Notes: generated by a model not told the origin, from the letters alone. DNA of 18,598 bases from Bacillota bacterium (GCA_030705695.1 JAUZPX010000034.1:1-18598), one strand, 5' to 3'; positions 1 through 6,347 are shown, numbered from the stretch's first letter. Translations and numbers: made by a program.

Positions 1-1250
1 AAATACTGTTTCTGTGAAACCTGAATTTTAAATTCCGCAATAATTTTCCATTCGGAGCGTTCACCGTTCCACTGTGGAGTATCAAAATAAATAATAGGAT
101 GAGCCTGATAATAGCTTAAACTTCCGCCATAGCGATTGCCGTATTTTACAATGGAAGCAAAGCGGCTTCCGTTTAACATGTTGTGACCGTGAAGAACAAT
201 GTTTCTTGAATTAATACCGTCACTGCTGCGGTAATCTTTAAAAATACTGCCGAAAATATCGTCGGCTTTTTCATAATTACGGTAGAGATAAAATTGAGTA
301 CTTGAGTTGTCACTGGAGGATGCAAGCACAGGATAGTTAATAACAGTTTGCGGCTGAGTTATCCAACCGATAATATCGGTATTTATTTTTGCTAGAGCTG
401 ACCAATCCTTTACAAGCTCTGCATTGGCACCCTTTAATGAGGAGTTACTGTTTCCGAGCGTTTCGTCAGCGTTGCCTGAATTATTATTTGAATTACCGTT
501 GGCAATTTGCTGAATATTGTTGTCGGATTGAGCGTTTTGTTCAGGCTGAATTACCATTATATTTAAAATTAGATATACTGAAACAAAAAGTACAATTGAA
601 GAGGCAATTACAACGGTTTTTCTAAGTACCTCAGATAACGGGTCTCCTTTTACAGGTACAAGATAGGAATACCATTTAACTTTTTTTCTTTTTCCTTTGC
701 GTTTTAAAAGTCCTTCATTATTAACAACATATGTTGGATGAATGCTGAAACGCTCTGGGTTTATTGCCGCCATGGAAAGCAACGTACCGTTGGCGATAAG
801 TAGGCTTACGCTTTTTTCGCAAAGCGATGCACATGGCAATGCCACAACAGTTATGTTGTGATACGTAAACACAAATCCATGATAACCGTTACCCATATCT
901 CCAAGTGAGTATGCAGGTTGTGGGCTGTTGACGTCACTCGGCGGATTAATTTCATTTTTGTTAGGCTTATCGTAAAATACCTTGCTGATATACGAACCGA
1001 ATTGATTTAAAAGTGAGGTTTCATCCTTGCTGTCGCTAAAATTAGCTAGAATTACCATATCAAGAGCTTCTGCTTCAGCAGCTGATTTTTGCATGGCTTG
1101 TTCTAGTTTATTACGGTCGTTATCAATTTCCGTCTTATAAAGAACTTCAACATTATTAGCCAGTAAAACTTTGGTAATATCATCAAAATGGCTGTTTAAT
1201 GCCCCTGTTTCTTCTTCATTTACACGAATTGAAAATATTTCTGCCTTCAT
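1..1250 (-). CDS. Class B sortase with N-terminal CinA/MoCF-like domain (3' part outside window)
   Basis: The gene starts at ATG 1250 and runs off the window edge after 416 complete codons. Residues 1-175 resemble the N-terminal MoCF-like domain of CinA: an opening MKAEI, then DMVILANFSDSKDE where CinA has its GGLGPTKDD stretch, then NGYHGF and VVALPCAS where CinA has APGF and LPGPP. The key glycines are lost, so this domain is probably not a working enzyme. A basic stretch near 184-194 precedes a membrane helix at 212-234, then an Asn/Ser-rich linker at 237-275, then a class B sortase domain (VINYPVL, FYLYRNYEK, GSIFKDYRS, VLHGHNM). The likely catalytic His is H356; the catalytic Cys and Arg lie beyond the edge. 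Sortase B enzymes cut sorting signals and attach proteins to peptidoglycan. The domain order puts the CinA-like part inside the cell and the sortase outside. The ATG overlaps the thiI stop as ATGA, with AAGGAGG upstream. The sortase call is firm; the CinA relationship rests on pattern similarity. Confidence 0.88.
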   Translation of the reverse strand, partial: MKAEIFSIRVNEEETGALNSHFDDITKVLLANNVEVLYKTEIDNDRNKLEQAMQKSAAEAEALDMVILANFSDSKDETSLLNQFGSYISKVFYDKPNKNEINPPSDVNSPQPAYSLGDMGNGYHGFVFTYHNITVVALPCASLCEKSVSLLIANGTLLSMAAINPERFSIHPTYVVNNEGLLKRKGKRKKVKWYSYLVPVKGDPLSEVLRKTVVIASSIVLFVSVYLILNIMVIQPEQNAQSDNNIQQIANGNSNNNSGNADETLGNSNSSLKGANAELVKDWSALAKINTDIIGWITQPQTVINYPVLASSSDNSSTQFYLYRNYEKADDIFGSIFKDYRSSDGINSRNIVLHGHNMLNGSRFASIVKYGNRYGGSLSYYQAHPIIYFDTPQWNGERSEWKIIAEFKIQVSQKQY

Positions 1251-2449
1251 ATGGGCAAGGCCTCCTTAAAAGCGTTGTGCGAATGGATCTTTACAATTCT
1301 AACATTATCTATAGCTTCTTCAATAAGCGAAGCAAAATCAAAGCTTTCTTCCGCCTGTTTTACGAACTTTAGGACGGGGCGTGTTCGAGGATGTTTTGGA
1401 GTAAATACAGTACAGCAATCTTCAAACGGCAAGATCGACGTTTCAAAAGTTCCAATCTTTCGAGAGATAGTCACAATCTCGTCTTTGTCCATACCAATGA
1501 GCGGTCGGAAAACAGGCATTGTGCTTGCTTCATCGGTGCAGGCAATTGCCTGAATCGTTTGGCTTGCTACCTGACCGAGGCTTTCGCCAGTTATAAGCGC
1601 AGAGCAACCGTTTTTTACGGCAATGATTTCACTGATTTTCATCATAATCCGCCGCATAATAATCGTAAAAAGTTCCTCGGGGCAATTCTTTTCAATGGTT
1701 TCCTGTATTTTTGTAAACGGTACCACGAACATATTCATGTTACCGCTGTATGCAGATACAATTTCAAGAAGTGAGCGTACTTTTTGTTCAGCTCGTTCGC
1801 TTGTGTACGGTGGGCTTGCAAAATGAATTGCAGTAAGCTCGATTCCTCGCTTCGCCATCATATAAGCTGCAACAGGGCTGTCGATGCCGCCTGAAATAAG
1901 TATAGCTGCCTTGCCGCCTGTTCCAACAGGAATTCCACCTGCACCTCTTATAGCTTCGCCACGAATGAATGAGCAGAAATCACGTACTTCAATAGTGACG
2001 GTCTTTTCTGGATTATGCACATCCACCGTTAAGTGGGGGAAGTTTTCTAAAATTACTCCGCCAATCTCACTGCATATTTCAGGGGATTTAAGCGGAAATT
2101 TCTTATCGCTTCGTTTTGCTTCGACTTTAAAAGTTTTGGCATTTTGAAGCTCATCCTTTAAATATTCAAGGGTTTTTATTTTTATATCGTCCATGTCTTT
2201 CTTTGCAATGCAGGCACGTGAATAAGCTGCAATTCCAAAGATTTTTCCGATTCTTTCGGCAGTTTCGGCCATGTCAATATCGTCGCTTTTCGGCGTGACA
2301 GAGATGGTTGACTGAACGTTCTGAATTGTGAATTCTCCGAGAGGATAAATTCTGCGTCTGATGTTTTTTACAAGTACATCTTCGAAAGTGCGGCGGTTAA
2401 GCCCTTTAAGCGCAATCTCGCCGATTTTTATGAGTATAGTTTCTTCCAA
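1247..2449 (-). CDS. thiI: tRNA 4-thiouridine synthase ThiI
   Basis: ThiI adenylates U8 of certain tRNAs and replaces its oxygen with sulfur delivered as persulfide by a cysteine desulfurase; in some bacteria it also feeds thiamine thiazole synthesis. The 400-residue protein has the family's N-terminal ferredoxin-like region (about 1-60), a THUMP region (about 60-165), and an ATP-pyrophosphatase domain with the PP-loop SGGIDSP at 186-192. C345 and C346 in the PFEDCCTVF stretch match the position of the catalytic cysteine in this family. There is no C-terminal rhodanese domain, as in Bacillus-type ThiI, so sulfur must come directly from the desulfurase. That enzyme is encoded 23 bases upstream. 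The start is TTG at 2449, preceded by AAAGGA at about 10 bases. The stop overlaps the start of the sortase gene. Confidence 0.96.
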   Translation of the reverse strand: MEETILIKIGEIALKGLNRRTFEDVLVKNIRRRIYPLGEFTIQNVQSTISVTPKSDDIDMAETAERIGKIFGIAAYSRACIAKKDMDDIKIKTLEYLKDELQNAKTFKVEAKRSDKKFPLKSPEICSEIGGVILENFPHLTVDVHNPEKTVTIEVRDFCSFIRGEAIRGAGGIPVGTGGKAAILISGGIDSPVAAYMMAKRGIELTAIHFASPPYTSERAEQKVRSLLEIVSAYSGNMNMFVVPFTKIQETIEKNCPEELFTIIMRRIMMKISEIIAVKNGCSALITGESLGQVASQTIQAIACTDEASTMPVFRPLIGMDKDEIVTISRKIGTFETSILPFEDCCTVFTPKHPRTRPVLKFVKQAEESFDFASLIEEAIDNVRIVKIHSHNAFKEALPI

Positions 2450-2472
2450 CGTTTAAAATCCTTTCGGTTTGC

Positions 2473-3615
2473 TTATTTTCTTACTAAAGAGTTTAATCCG
2501 TTTTGAAGTTTGCTTAGAAAGACGTCGATTTCCTCTTTTGTATTGTTATGTGAAAAGCTGATTCTTAAAGCAGAATCGGCTCGCCGTTTATTAAGTCCCA
2601 AACTCACAAGAACATGGCTCTGCTTGCCTTTTGCACAGGCAGAACCGCTTGAAACAAAAATATTTTCAGATGCCAAATAATGAAGTAATGTTTCGCTTTT
2701 TATGCCGTTTGCGGAAAAATTCAAAATATACGGCATTGCATCGGGCGGTGAATTAATATCAACATCATCAAGCTTTAAAAGCTCTTTACGCAAATAGCTT
2801 TGCAGCTCGCTGATTTTATTTAGATTATCTTTAATTTCAAGCTCGCTAACAGCGGCTCCGAAACCTGCAATCAAAGGTGTAGCCTCTGTACCGATACGAA
2901 GCCCTTTTTCCTGAGAGCCGCCGAAACTGCGGGGGATAAGGCGAACGCCGTTTTTTACAAACAAAGCACCTACGCCTTTAGGGCCGTGGATTTTGTGTGC
3001 ACTGATGGTTAGTAAATCTACGCCGAGGGTTTTAACGTTTATCGGTATTTTTCCGAAAGCAGCAACTGCATCTGTATGGAATACTGTTTTCGGATTTTTC
3101 CTGAAAACGGCATTTCTGATGTTTTCAATATCCAAAACAGAGCCGATTTCGTTATTCACAAGCATTGCGGTGACTAATACCGTTTGGTCGTCAACTGCGT
3201 CGGCAAATTCTTTCGGAGTGATTATTCCGTTTGCATCAGGTTTTAAATAAGTTACTTCAAAACCTTCATCCTCAAGATATTTAAGTGATTTCATCACTGA
3301 GGAATGCTCGATAGATGTTGAAACGATTTTTTTGCCAATTTTTTTTCGTGCCATGGCAGCGCCGATTACTGCTAAGTTGTTGGCTTCCGTTCCGCCTGAA
3401 GTAAAGTATATTTCATTGTGCGATGCAGACAACGTATGCGCTGTGATTTTCCGTGCATAATCAACTTCTGCCTCTGCCTCAATACCTTTTGTATGAAGCG
3501 ATGACGGATTGCCGTATTTTACAGTTAAAAGCTCCATGATTTTTTTTGCGGCTTTTTCGCTTACGGCAGTTGTTGCGGCATTATCAAAATAGATTTCATT
3601 GTTCAAAAATATCAA
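2473..3615 (-). CDS. Cysteine desulfurase (NifS/IscS family, NifZ-like partner of ThiI)
   Basis: A PLP enzyme that converts cysteine to alanine and leaves a persulfide on its own catalytic cysteine. The 380 residues match the short class of the family. Visible landmarks are the N-terminal DNAATT motif, GNPSS, TSGGTEANN at about 72-80, the PLP-facing H104, the Schiff-base lysine K208 in SAHKIHGPKG, and the catalytic C327 in SSGSACAKG. It lies directly upstream of thiI, as nifZ does in Bacillus subtilis, so its main job is probably sulfur supply for s4U; a wider role in Fe-S assembly cannot be excluded. One oddity is that the residue three after the PLP-binding aspartate (D182) is alanine (A185), where the family normally has a PLP-contacting glutamine. 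The start is TTG at 3615; another in-frame TTG at 3606 is better spaced from the weak GAAAGA ribosome site and may be the true one. Confidence 0.95.
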   Translation of the reverse strand: MIFLNNEIYFDNAATTAVSEKAAKKIMELLTVKYGNPSSLHTKGIEAEAEVDYARKITAHTLSASHNEIYFTSGGTEANNLAVIGAAMARKKIGKKIVSTSIEHSSVMKSLKYLEDEGFEVTYLKPDANGIITPKEFADAVDDQTVLVTAMLVNNEIGSVLDIENIRNAVFRKNPKTVFHTDAVAAFGKIPINVKTLGVDLLTISAHKIHGPKGVGALFVKNGVRLIPRSFGGSQEKGLRIGTEATPLIAGFGAAVSELEIKDNLNKISELQSYLRKELLKLDDVDINSPPDAMPYILNFSANGIKSETLLHYLASENIFVSSGSACAKGKQSHVLVSLGLNKRRADSALRISFSHNNTKEEIDVFLSKLQNGLNSLVRK

Positions 3616-3625
3616 TCTTTCACTA

Positions 3626-3650
3626 TTTCATGTGTACATTATACATGAAA
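3626..3650. repeat. 25-base inverted repeat over the operon -10 box (operator candidate)
   Basis: Perfect 8-base arms, TTTCATGT (3626-3633) and ACATGAAA (3643-3650), flank a 9-base centre and overlap the -10 hexamer of the candidate promoter. Its position would let a bound dimeric repressor block RNA polymerase. No regulator gene adjoins it. Confidence 0.5.
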
Positions 3651-3666
3651 ATTCTTTGTAAAAAAA
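3638..3666 (-). promoter_or_regulatory. Candidate promoter of the desulfurase-thiI-sortase operon
   Basis: On the minus strand a perfect -10 TATAAT (plus 3638-3643) lies 17 bases from a poor T-rich -35 (3661-3666). The predicted transcript would begin near 3631, giving a short leader. The -10 is right; the -35 is weak, so an activator or another sigma factor may be involved. Confidence 0.45.
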
Positions 3667-3735
3667 GAGATTCTTAAAAAATTAACGAAATTCACAAAAT
3701 GTTCTAATTATGAACGCCAATATTAAGAAAACAAA

Positions 3736-3765
3736 GGAATATTTACGCTAAATATTAACAAACTA
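3736..3765 (+). promoter_or_regulatory. Sigma-G-like (forespore) promoter of spoVAC
   Basis: GGAATA (3736-3741), a 17-base spacer and CAAACTA (3759-3765) differ by one base each from the forespore sigma-G consensus TGAATA / CATACTA. A 19-base palindrome (AATATTTA, CGC, TAAATATT; 3738-3756) fills the spacer and may be an operator. The known forespore expression of spoVA genes supports the reading; a chance match in AT-rich DNA is possible. Confidence 0.5.
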
Positions 3766-3826
3766 AGTCATGAACCGATAAAAATTTATTAAATTTAGTG
3801 CAATTATTAAGGGAGGAAGATTCTTT

Positions 3827-4276
3827 TTGAATGTTACAAAAAAACAATACGGCGAAATGACAAAAAAAACGTCGCCCAACAGCACTATATTCAAAAACTG
3901 TATTAAGGCGTTTCTTGTTGGTGGTCTTATTTGCTTAATAGGGCAGGGGCTTACCAATTTATATATGTACTGGGGTGTATCGGCTGATAATTCAAAACTG
4001 CTCTGCACTATAACGCTTGTGTTCCTAGGTGCGTTTTTAACTGCGATTCATGTATATGACAATATCGCAAAACATGCAGGTGCGGGAACTATTGTGCCAA
4101 TTACAGGTTTTGCTAATTCAATTGTTGCTCCTGCAATCGAGTTTAAAAGCGAGGGCTTTATTACGGGGCTTGGTGTAAAAATGTTTGTTATTGCAGGGCC
4201 TGTTCTTGTTTTCGGGATTACGGCTTCGGCTATTTACGGATTGATTCTATATTTAATTCAGGTAATGCATCATTAA
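3827..4276 (+). CDS. spoVAC: Stage V sporulation protein AC (SpoVAC), spore membrane channel component
   Basis: SpoVA proteins sit in the inner spore membrane and move dipicolinic acid with calcium into the developing spore and out again on germination. The 149 residues match SpoVAC in length and pattern: a short polar N-terminus, the NCIKAFLVGGLICLIGQG stretch at about 23-40, and several membrane helices (about 26-45, 55-75, 85-100, 118-142). The related SpoVAEb is shorter and lacks this N-terminus. The start is TTG at 3827, with GGGAGG ten bases upstream. The partners spoVAD and spoVAEb, normally adjacent in an operon, are absent here, and the next gene is convergent. The gene may belong to a split spoVA set or be an extra copy. 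The sigma-G-like promoter upstream supports a sporulation role. Confidence 0.92.
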   Translation: MNVTKKQYGEMTKKTSPNSTIFKNCIKAFLVGGLICLIGQGLTNLYMYWGVSADNSKLLCTITLVFLGAFLTAIHVYDNIAKHAGAGTIVPITGFANSIVAPAIEFKSEGFITGLGVKMFVIAGPVLVFGITASAIYGLILYLIQVMHH

Positions 4277-4288
4277 TTGGCATACAAA

Positions 4289-4352
4289 AACAGCATCCCT
4301 TTCATTATACATGTGCTTATTATATCACATGTATAACTTTTGGGGTGCTGTT
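4289..4352 (-). terminator. Long imperfect hairpin, probable terminator of hicAB
   Basis: Two 27-base arms (4289-4315 and 4326-4352) pair with one isolated mismatch and one internal loop of about five bases; the loop is ten bases. In the minus direction the stem ends in GCTGTT and continues as a short T-run, fitting termination of hicB transcripts. In the plus direction, just after spoVAC, there is no clear T-run. Confidence 0.6.
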
Positions 4353-4390
4353 GAGCTATCAGGGAATTTTTCTATTCTTAATGTTATTTC

Positions 4391-4801
4391 TTATATCCGC
4401 CTATCTATATGCAGTTGCTCTTTTAATGCGTTTTGTAAAACGCCTGAAAAATTGATTCCAGCCTTTTCTGCTTCGACGTTTAGCCATGAGGGAATAGACA
4501 ATGTTTTCTTAATAAATCTATTGTTAAGACGCTCACGTACAGACGGCATAAAGATTTCAACAAGCAGGGGAATTTCATTGCTTTTAAGTGTTAGAGATTC
4601 CACAGTTGAAGCCTCGGGAATGTTTTCTTTATCTTGTTCCATTCCAAACAAATGCAATCCTAATGCTTCTTTTGCGTTTTTTACAGCTTCGTCTGTGGTT
4701 TCGGCGCACGGAATACATCCTGGCAAATCGGGGAATTCAATTGATATTCCATCATCTGCATAGTGAAGAATAGCAGGGAATGTATAAGTTTCTTTTTTCA
4801 T
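4391..4801 (-). CDS. hicB: HicB-type antitoxin
   Basis: HicB neutralises the HicA ribonuclease and usually represses its own promoter. The 136-residue protein starts at ATG 4801, chosen because GGAGG lies at normal spacing; a longer reading frame exists upstream without such a site. Residues about 1-55 form the partly degraded RNase H-like HicB fold (FPAILHYADDGISIEFPDLPGC), including the usual FPDLPGC motif. The C-terminus (SIPSWLNVEAEKAGINFSGV and beyond, about 98-130) looks like a ribbon-helix-helix DNA-binding segment, typical of the longer HicB class. It follows hicA by 37 bases in one operon, in toxin-first order. A probable terminator follows 39 bases downstream. Confidence 0.93.
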   Translation of the reverse strand: MKKETYTFPAILHYADDGISIEFPDLPGCIPCAETTDEAVKNAKEALGLHLFGMEQDKENIPEASTVESLTLKSNEIPLLVEIFMPSVRERLNNRFIKKTLSIPSWLNVEAEKAGINFSGVLQNALKEQLHIDRRI

Positions 4802-4838
4802 AATATTACCTCCATTTATATTTAGGCTTTTGTCAGGA

Positions 4839-5036
4839 CTATTCAAATTTTAATCCTGACTGTTTTTCTATGCTCTTTATAGTTTTTATTGGAAAGTCTT
4901 TTCTTGGGTGCGTAATTGTTACTCTGCCTTTTTTAATTGGGTGTTTATATTGATGATGGTCGCCATCACAACCAACTTCATACCAACCGTCATCTGTAAG
5001 TATTTTAATTATTTGACGTGATGAGTAACTTTTCAT
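4839..5036 (-). CDS. hicA: HicA-type mRNA interferase toxin
   Basis: HicA toxins are small double-stranded-RNA-binding-fold ribonucleases that cleave mRNA and stop growth when their antitoxin is lost. At 65 residues it has the family length and layout: SSRQIIKILTDDGWYEV, then the catalytic-histidine region GDHHQYKHP (about 25-33), then VTITHPRKDFPIKTIKSI. The catalytic histidine is kept, so the toxin is probably active. The start is ATG 5036, preceded by AAGGGG at 8 bases and a strong promoter. It forms an operon with hicB. Such pairs are often mobile, and this one sits beside other small accessory genes, but no insertion boundary was found. Confidence 0.93.
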   Translation of the reverse strand: MKSYSSRQIIKILTDDGWYEVGCDGDHHQYKHPIKKGRVTITHPRKDFPIKTIKSIEKQSGLKFE

Positions 5037-5055
5037 TTTCTTTTCCCCTTACTAT

Positions 5056-5091
5056 ATTATATAGCATACTACGTAATTTGTTACGTGTCAA
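5056..5091 (-). promoter_or_regulatory. hicAB promoter with embedded operator palindrome
   Basis: On the minus strand TTGACA (5086-5091) lies 17 bases from TATGCT (5063-5068); a perfect TATAAT (5056-5061) lies 7 bases further down. Between the boxes is ACGTAA-N4-TTACGT (5071-5086), a perfect 6-base-arm palindrome that is a natural binding site for the HicB ribbon-helix-helix dimer. Its location fits autoregulation. Confidence 0.7.
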
Positions 5092-5190
5092 TACTTTCTA
5101 AAATAGTAAATATTTTTAATTTTAATGCTGTTGTATTATTTACTGTTCTATAAAATGAAAGCGGCATATTTAAGCCAATATATTAATTTT

Positions 5191-5211
5191 GGGCAGGTGT
5201 TATTCCTGCCC
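5191..5211. terminator. GC-rich hairpin downstream of the XRE gene
   Basis: GGGCAGG (5191-5197) pairs with CCTGCCC (5205-5211) around a 7-base loop, starting 4 bases past the XRE stop on the minus strand. The T-rich tract lies on the plus side, so it is a better terminator for plus-strand transcripts; in the minus direction the tail is only AT-rich. Confidence 0.5.
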
Positions 5212-5215
5212 GCTG

Positions 5216-5440
5216 TTATTTTTTTGGATATCGTTCAGTTTTGTTTGTTATGCCTAGAATAAAGTCGGTTGATGTATTATAAAAATTAGCAAGTGTTATT
5301 ACGTGATGAACAGGAATTTCTTGTGAGCCAATTTCATATTTACTGTATTGCTGTTGAGTTGTTTTTAACAATTTTGCGATGTCATCCTGTGTTAATCTTT
5401 TGTCGTCTCTTAAATCTTTCAGTCTTTGATAATGATACAT
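5216..5440 (-). CDS. Small XRE-family helix-turn-helix regulator
   Basis: A 74-residue protein that is essentially one Cro/C1-type DNA-binding domain: RLKDLRDDKRLTQDDIAKLL (about 5-24) carries the first helices, QQQYSKYEIG (about 29-38) the recognition helix, and ITLANFYNTSTDFILGITN the closing helices. It has no ligand or protease domain. ATG 5440 is chosen as the start because GAGGAGGG lies six bases upstream; the frame is open further but without a ribosome site. It is divergent from the DUF6809-type gene and may control that promoter. It is paralogous to the XRE gene at 15985-16212, sharing LTQ-DIAKLL, KYEIG, LANFY-TS-D-IL-IT and the terminal YP. Its targets are unknown. Confidence 0.85.
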   Translation of the reverse strand: MYHYQRLKDLRDDKRLTQDDIAKLLKTTQQQYSKYEIGSQEIPVHHVITLANFYNTSTDFILGITNKTERYPKK

Positions 5441-5496
5441 GCGCACCCTCCTCAACTGTTTATGTAAAGAGGGTAACATACATCTAATTAGAAGTA

Positions 5497-5525
5497 TTGA
5501 CTTTACACCTTATAAGATGTATAAT
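5497..5525 (+). promoter_or_regulatory. Sigma-A promoter of the DUF6809-type gene, with palindromes
   Basis: TTGACT (5497-5502), 17-base spacer, TATAAT (5520-5525): eleven of twelve consensus bases. The perfect palindrome CTTATAAG (5509-5516) lies in the spacer, and ATACATCT / AGATGTAT (5478-5485 and 5515-5522) flank the -35 as inverted arms. Both are candidate sites for the divergent XRE regulator. Confidence 0.75.
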
Positions 5526-5614
5526 AACGTAATTAAAGGAAAATATTATTTTTGTACAATTATAATCACAGTTAATCATATAATTAATTATAAAGTAAAT
5601 ATGAGGAAAAATTA

Positions 5615-5884
5615 ATGAAAGATATTATTGAAGAACTGTATTTTGGTAATATAAAACCATTAACAAATGGCTATTTAGAAGAAAACGAATACAAAAAATT
5701 GTCAGCTATGTTATGCGAAACTGAAGCAAAAGTTCTTGAATTGCTCGACGAAAAAGGAAAAGAATTATTCGAATATTATATTGAATTGCAAGACGAACTA
5801 TTAGCTTTCGGGGAAAAGGAGCGTTTTAAAGACGGCTTTAAAATAGGAGCCGAAATTATGGTGGATACGTTTGTGAAGAAATAA
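5615..5884 (+). CDS. DUF6809-like small protein of unknown function
   Basis: An 89-residue soluble protein with no signal peptide or membrane helix. It begins KDIIEELYFGNIKP, has an acidic helical middle (SAMLCETEAKVLELLDEKG, about 30-48), and ends with FKDGFKIGAEIMVDTF. This order (DI-EELYYGNI start, EEKLL-LL--KEKELFE middle, FI-GFKLG end) is the pattern I recall for DUF6809, a family common in gut Clostridia, often near small regulators and mobile elements; its function is not known. The start ATG is preceded by GAGG at suitable spacing, about 80 bases below a strong promoter, and a perfect terminator follows. The family assignment is from memory of the sequence pattern. Confidence 0.8.
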   Translation: MKDIIEELYFGNIKPLTNGYLEENEYKKLSAMLCETEAKVLELLDEKGKELFEYYIELQDELLAFGEKERFKDGFKIGAEIMVDTFVKK

Positions 5885-5903
5885 ATATATTGTTGTATTA
5901 ATG

Positions 5904-5938
5904 AAAAAACCTGTCACATTTAAAGTGACAGGTTTTTT
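5904..5938. terminator. Bidirectional intrinsic terminator
   Basis: A perfect 14-base stem with A6 on one side and T6 on the other (5904-5917 and 5925-5938), built on CCTGTCAC / GTGACAGG around a 7-base loop. It ends the DUF6809-type gene on the plus strand and the convergent dockerin mini-gene on the minus strand, 22 bases past its stop. Confidence 0.93.
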
Positions 5939-5960
5939 GAATTTCTTGTATTTCTGTTGT

Positions 5961-6347
5961 TTAGGTACAAGGATAGATTGTTATTTGCTTACCAATATTT
6001 CCCTGTGGAACCAAATCTACAAAATATTTCTGAAGTGTAGATGCATCTTTAAGTGTTACAGTTCCATCTTGATTAGTATCGCCAGTTAAGCTGATTTCAT
6101 CGTAATAAGAATTATCTACGTTAGCAAGAAACCTTTGAAGAGCAGTTGCATCCTTTAAGTTTACAACATTGTCACGGTTTACATCACCTAATATATAAGT
6201 TATTGGTTCAGGTGCAGGGTACGTAGGTTGGGTGAATGCTTCTGTGCTTGTTTCGGTAGGTACATTTACCGCATTAGCAGTGAAACCTAAAGAGAAACAA
6301 GAAAAGATTAACGTAGCTGCAAGAATAATTAATATTTGTTTTTTCAT
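5961..6347 (-). CDS. Secreted dockerin-only mini-protein
   Basis: A 128-residue secreted protein: signal peptide 1-26 (MKK, hydrophobic core, TANA cleavage site), a short Thr/Pro-rich linker (27-50), and a type I dockerin at 54-113, followed by a short tail. The dockerin has both calcium-binding repeats: D55, N57, D59 to D66 in GDVNRDNVVNLKD, and D90, N92, D94 to D101 in GDTNQDGTVTLKD. Dockerins plug enzymes into cohesin domains of scaffoldins, but no catalytic or binding module is attached here. It might occupy, cap or compete for cohesins, or act as an adaptor; that is inference. The start ATG has GAAGG upstream and its own consensus promoter. It lies just downstream of the dockerin protease gene on the same strand. 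Confidence 0.9.
   Translation of the reverse strand: MKKQILIILAATLIFSCFSLGFTANAVNVPTETSTEAFTQPTYPAPEPITYILGDVNRDNVVNLKDATALQRFLANVDNSYYDEISLTGDTNQDGTVTLKDASTLQKYFVDLVPQGNIGKQITIYPCT

Noticed and set aside
389..625. A 78-codon plus-strand frame opposite the sortase gene
   Set aside because: It lies opposite the sortase linker and membrane helix and shows no domain or start signal.
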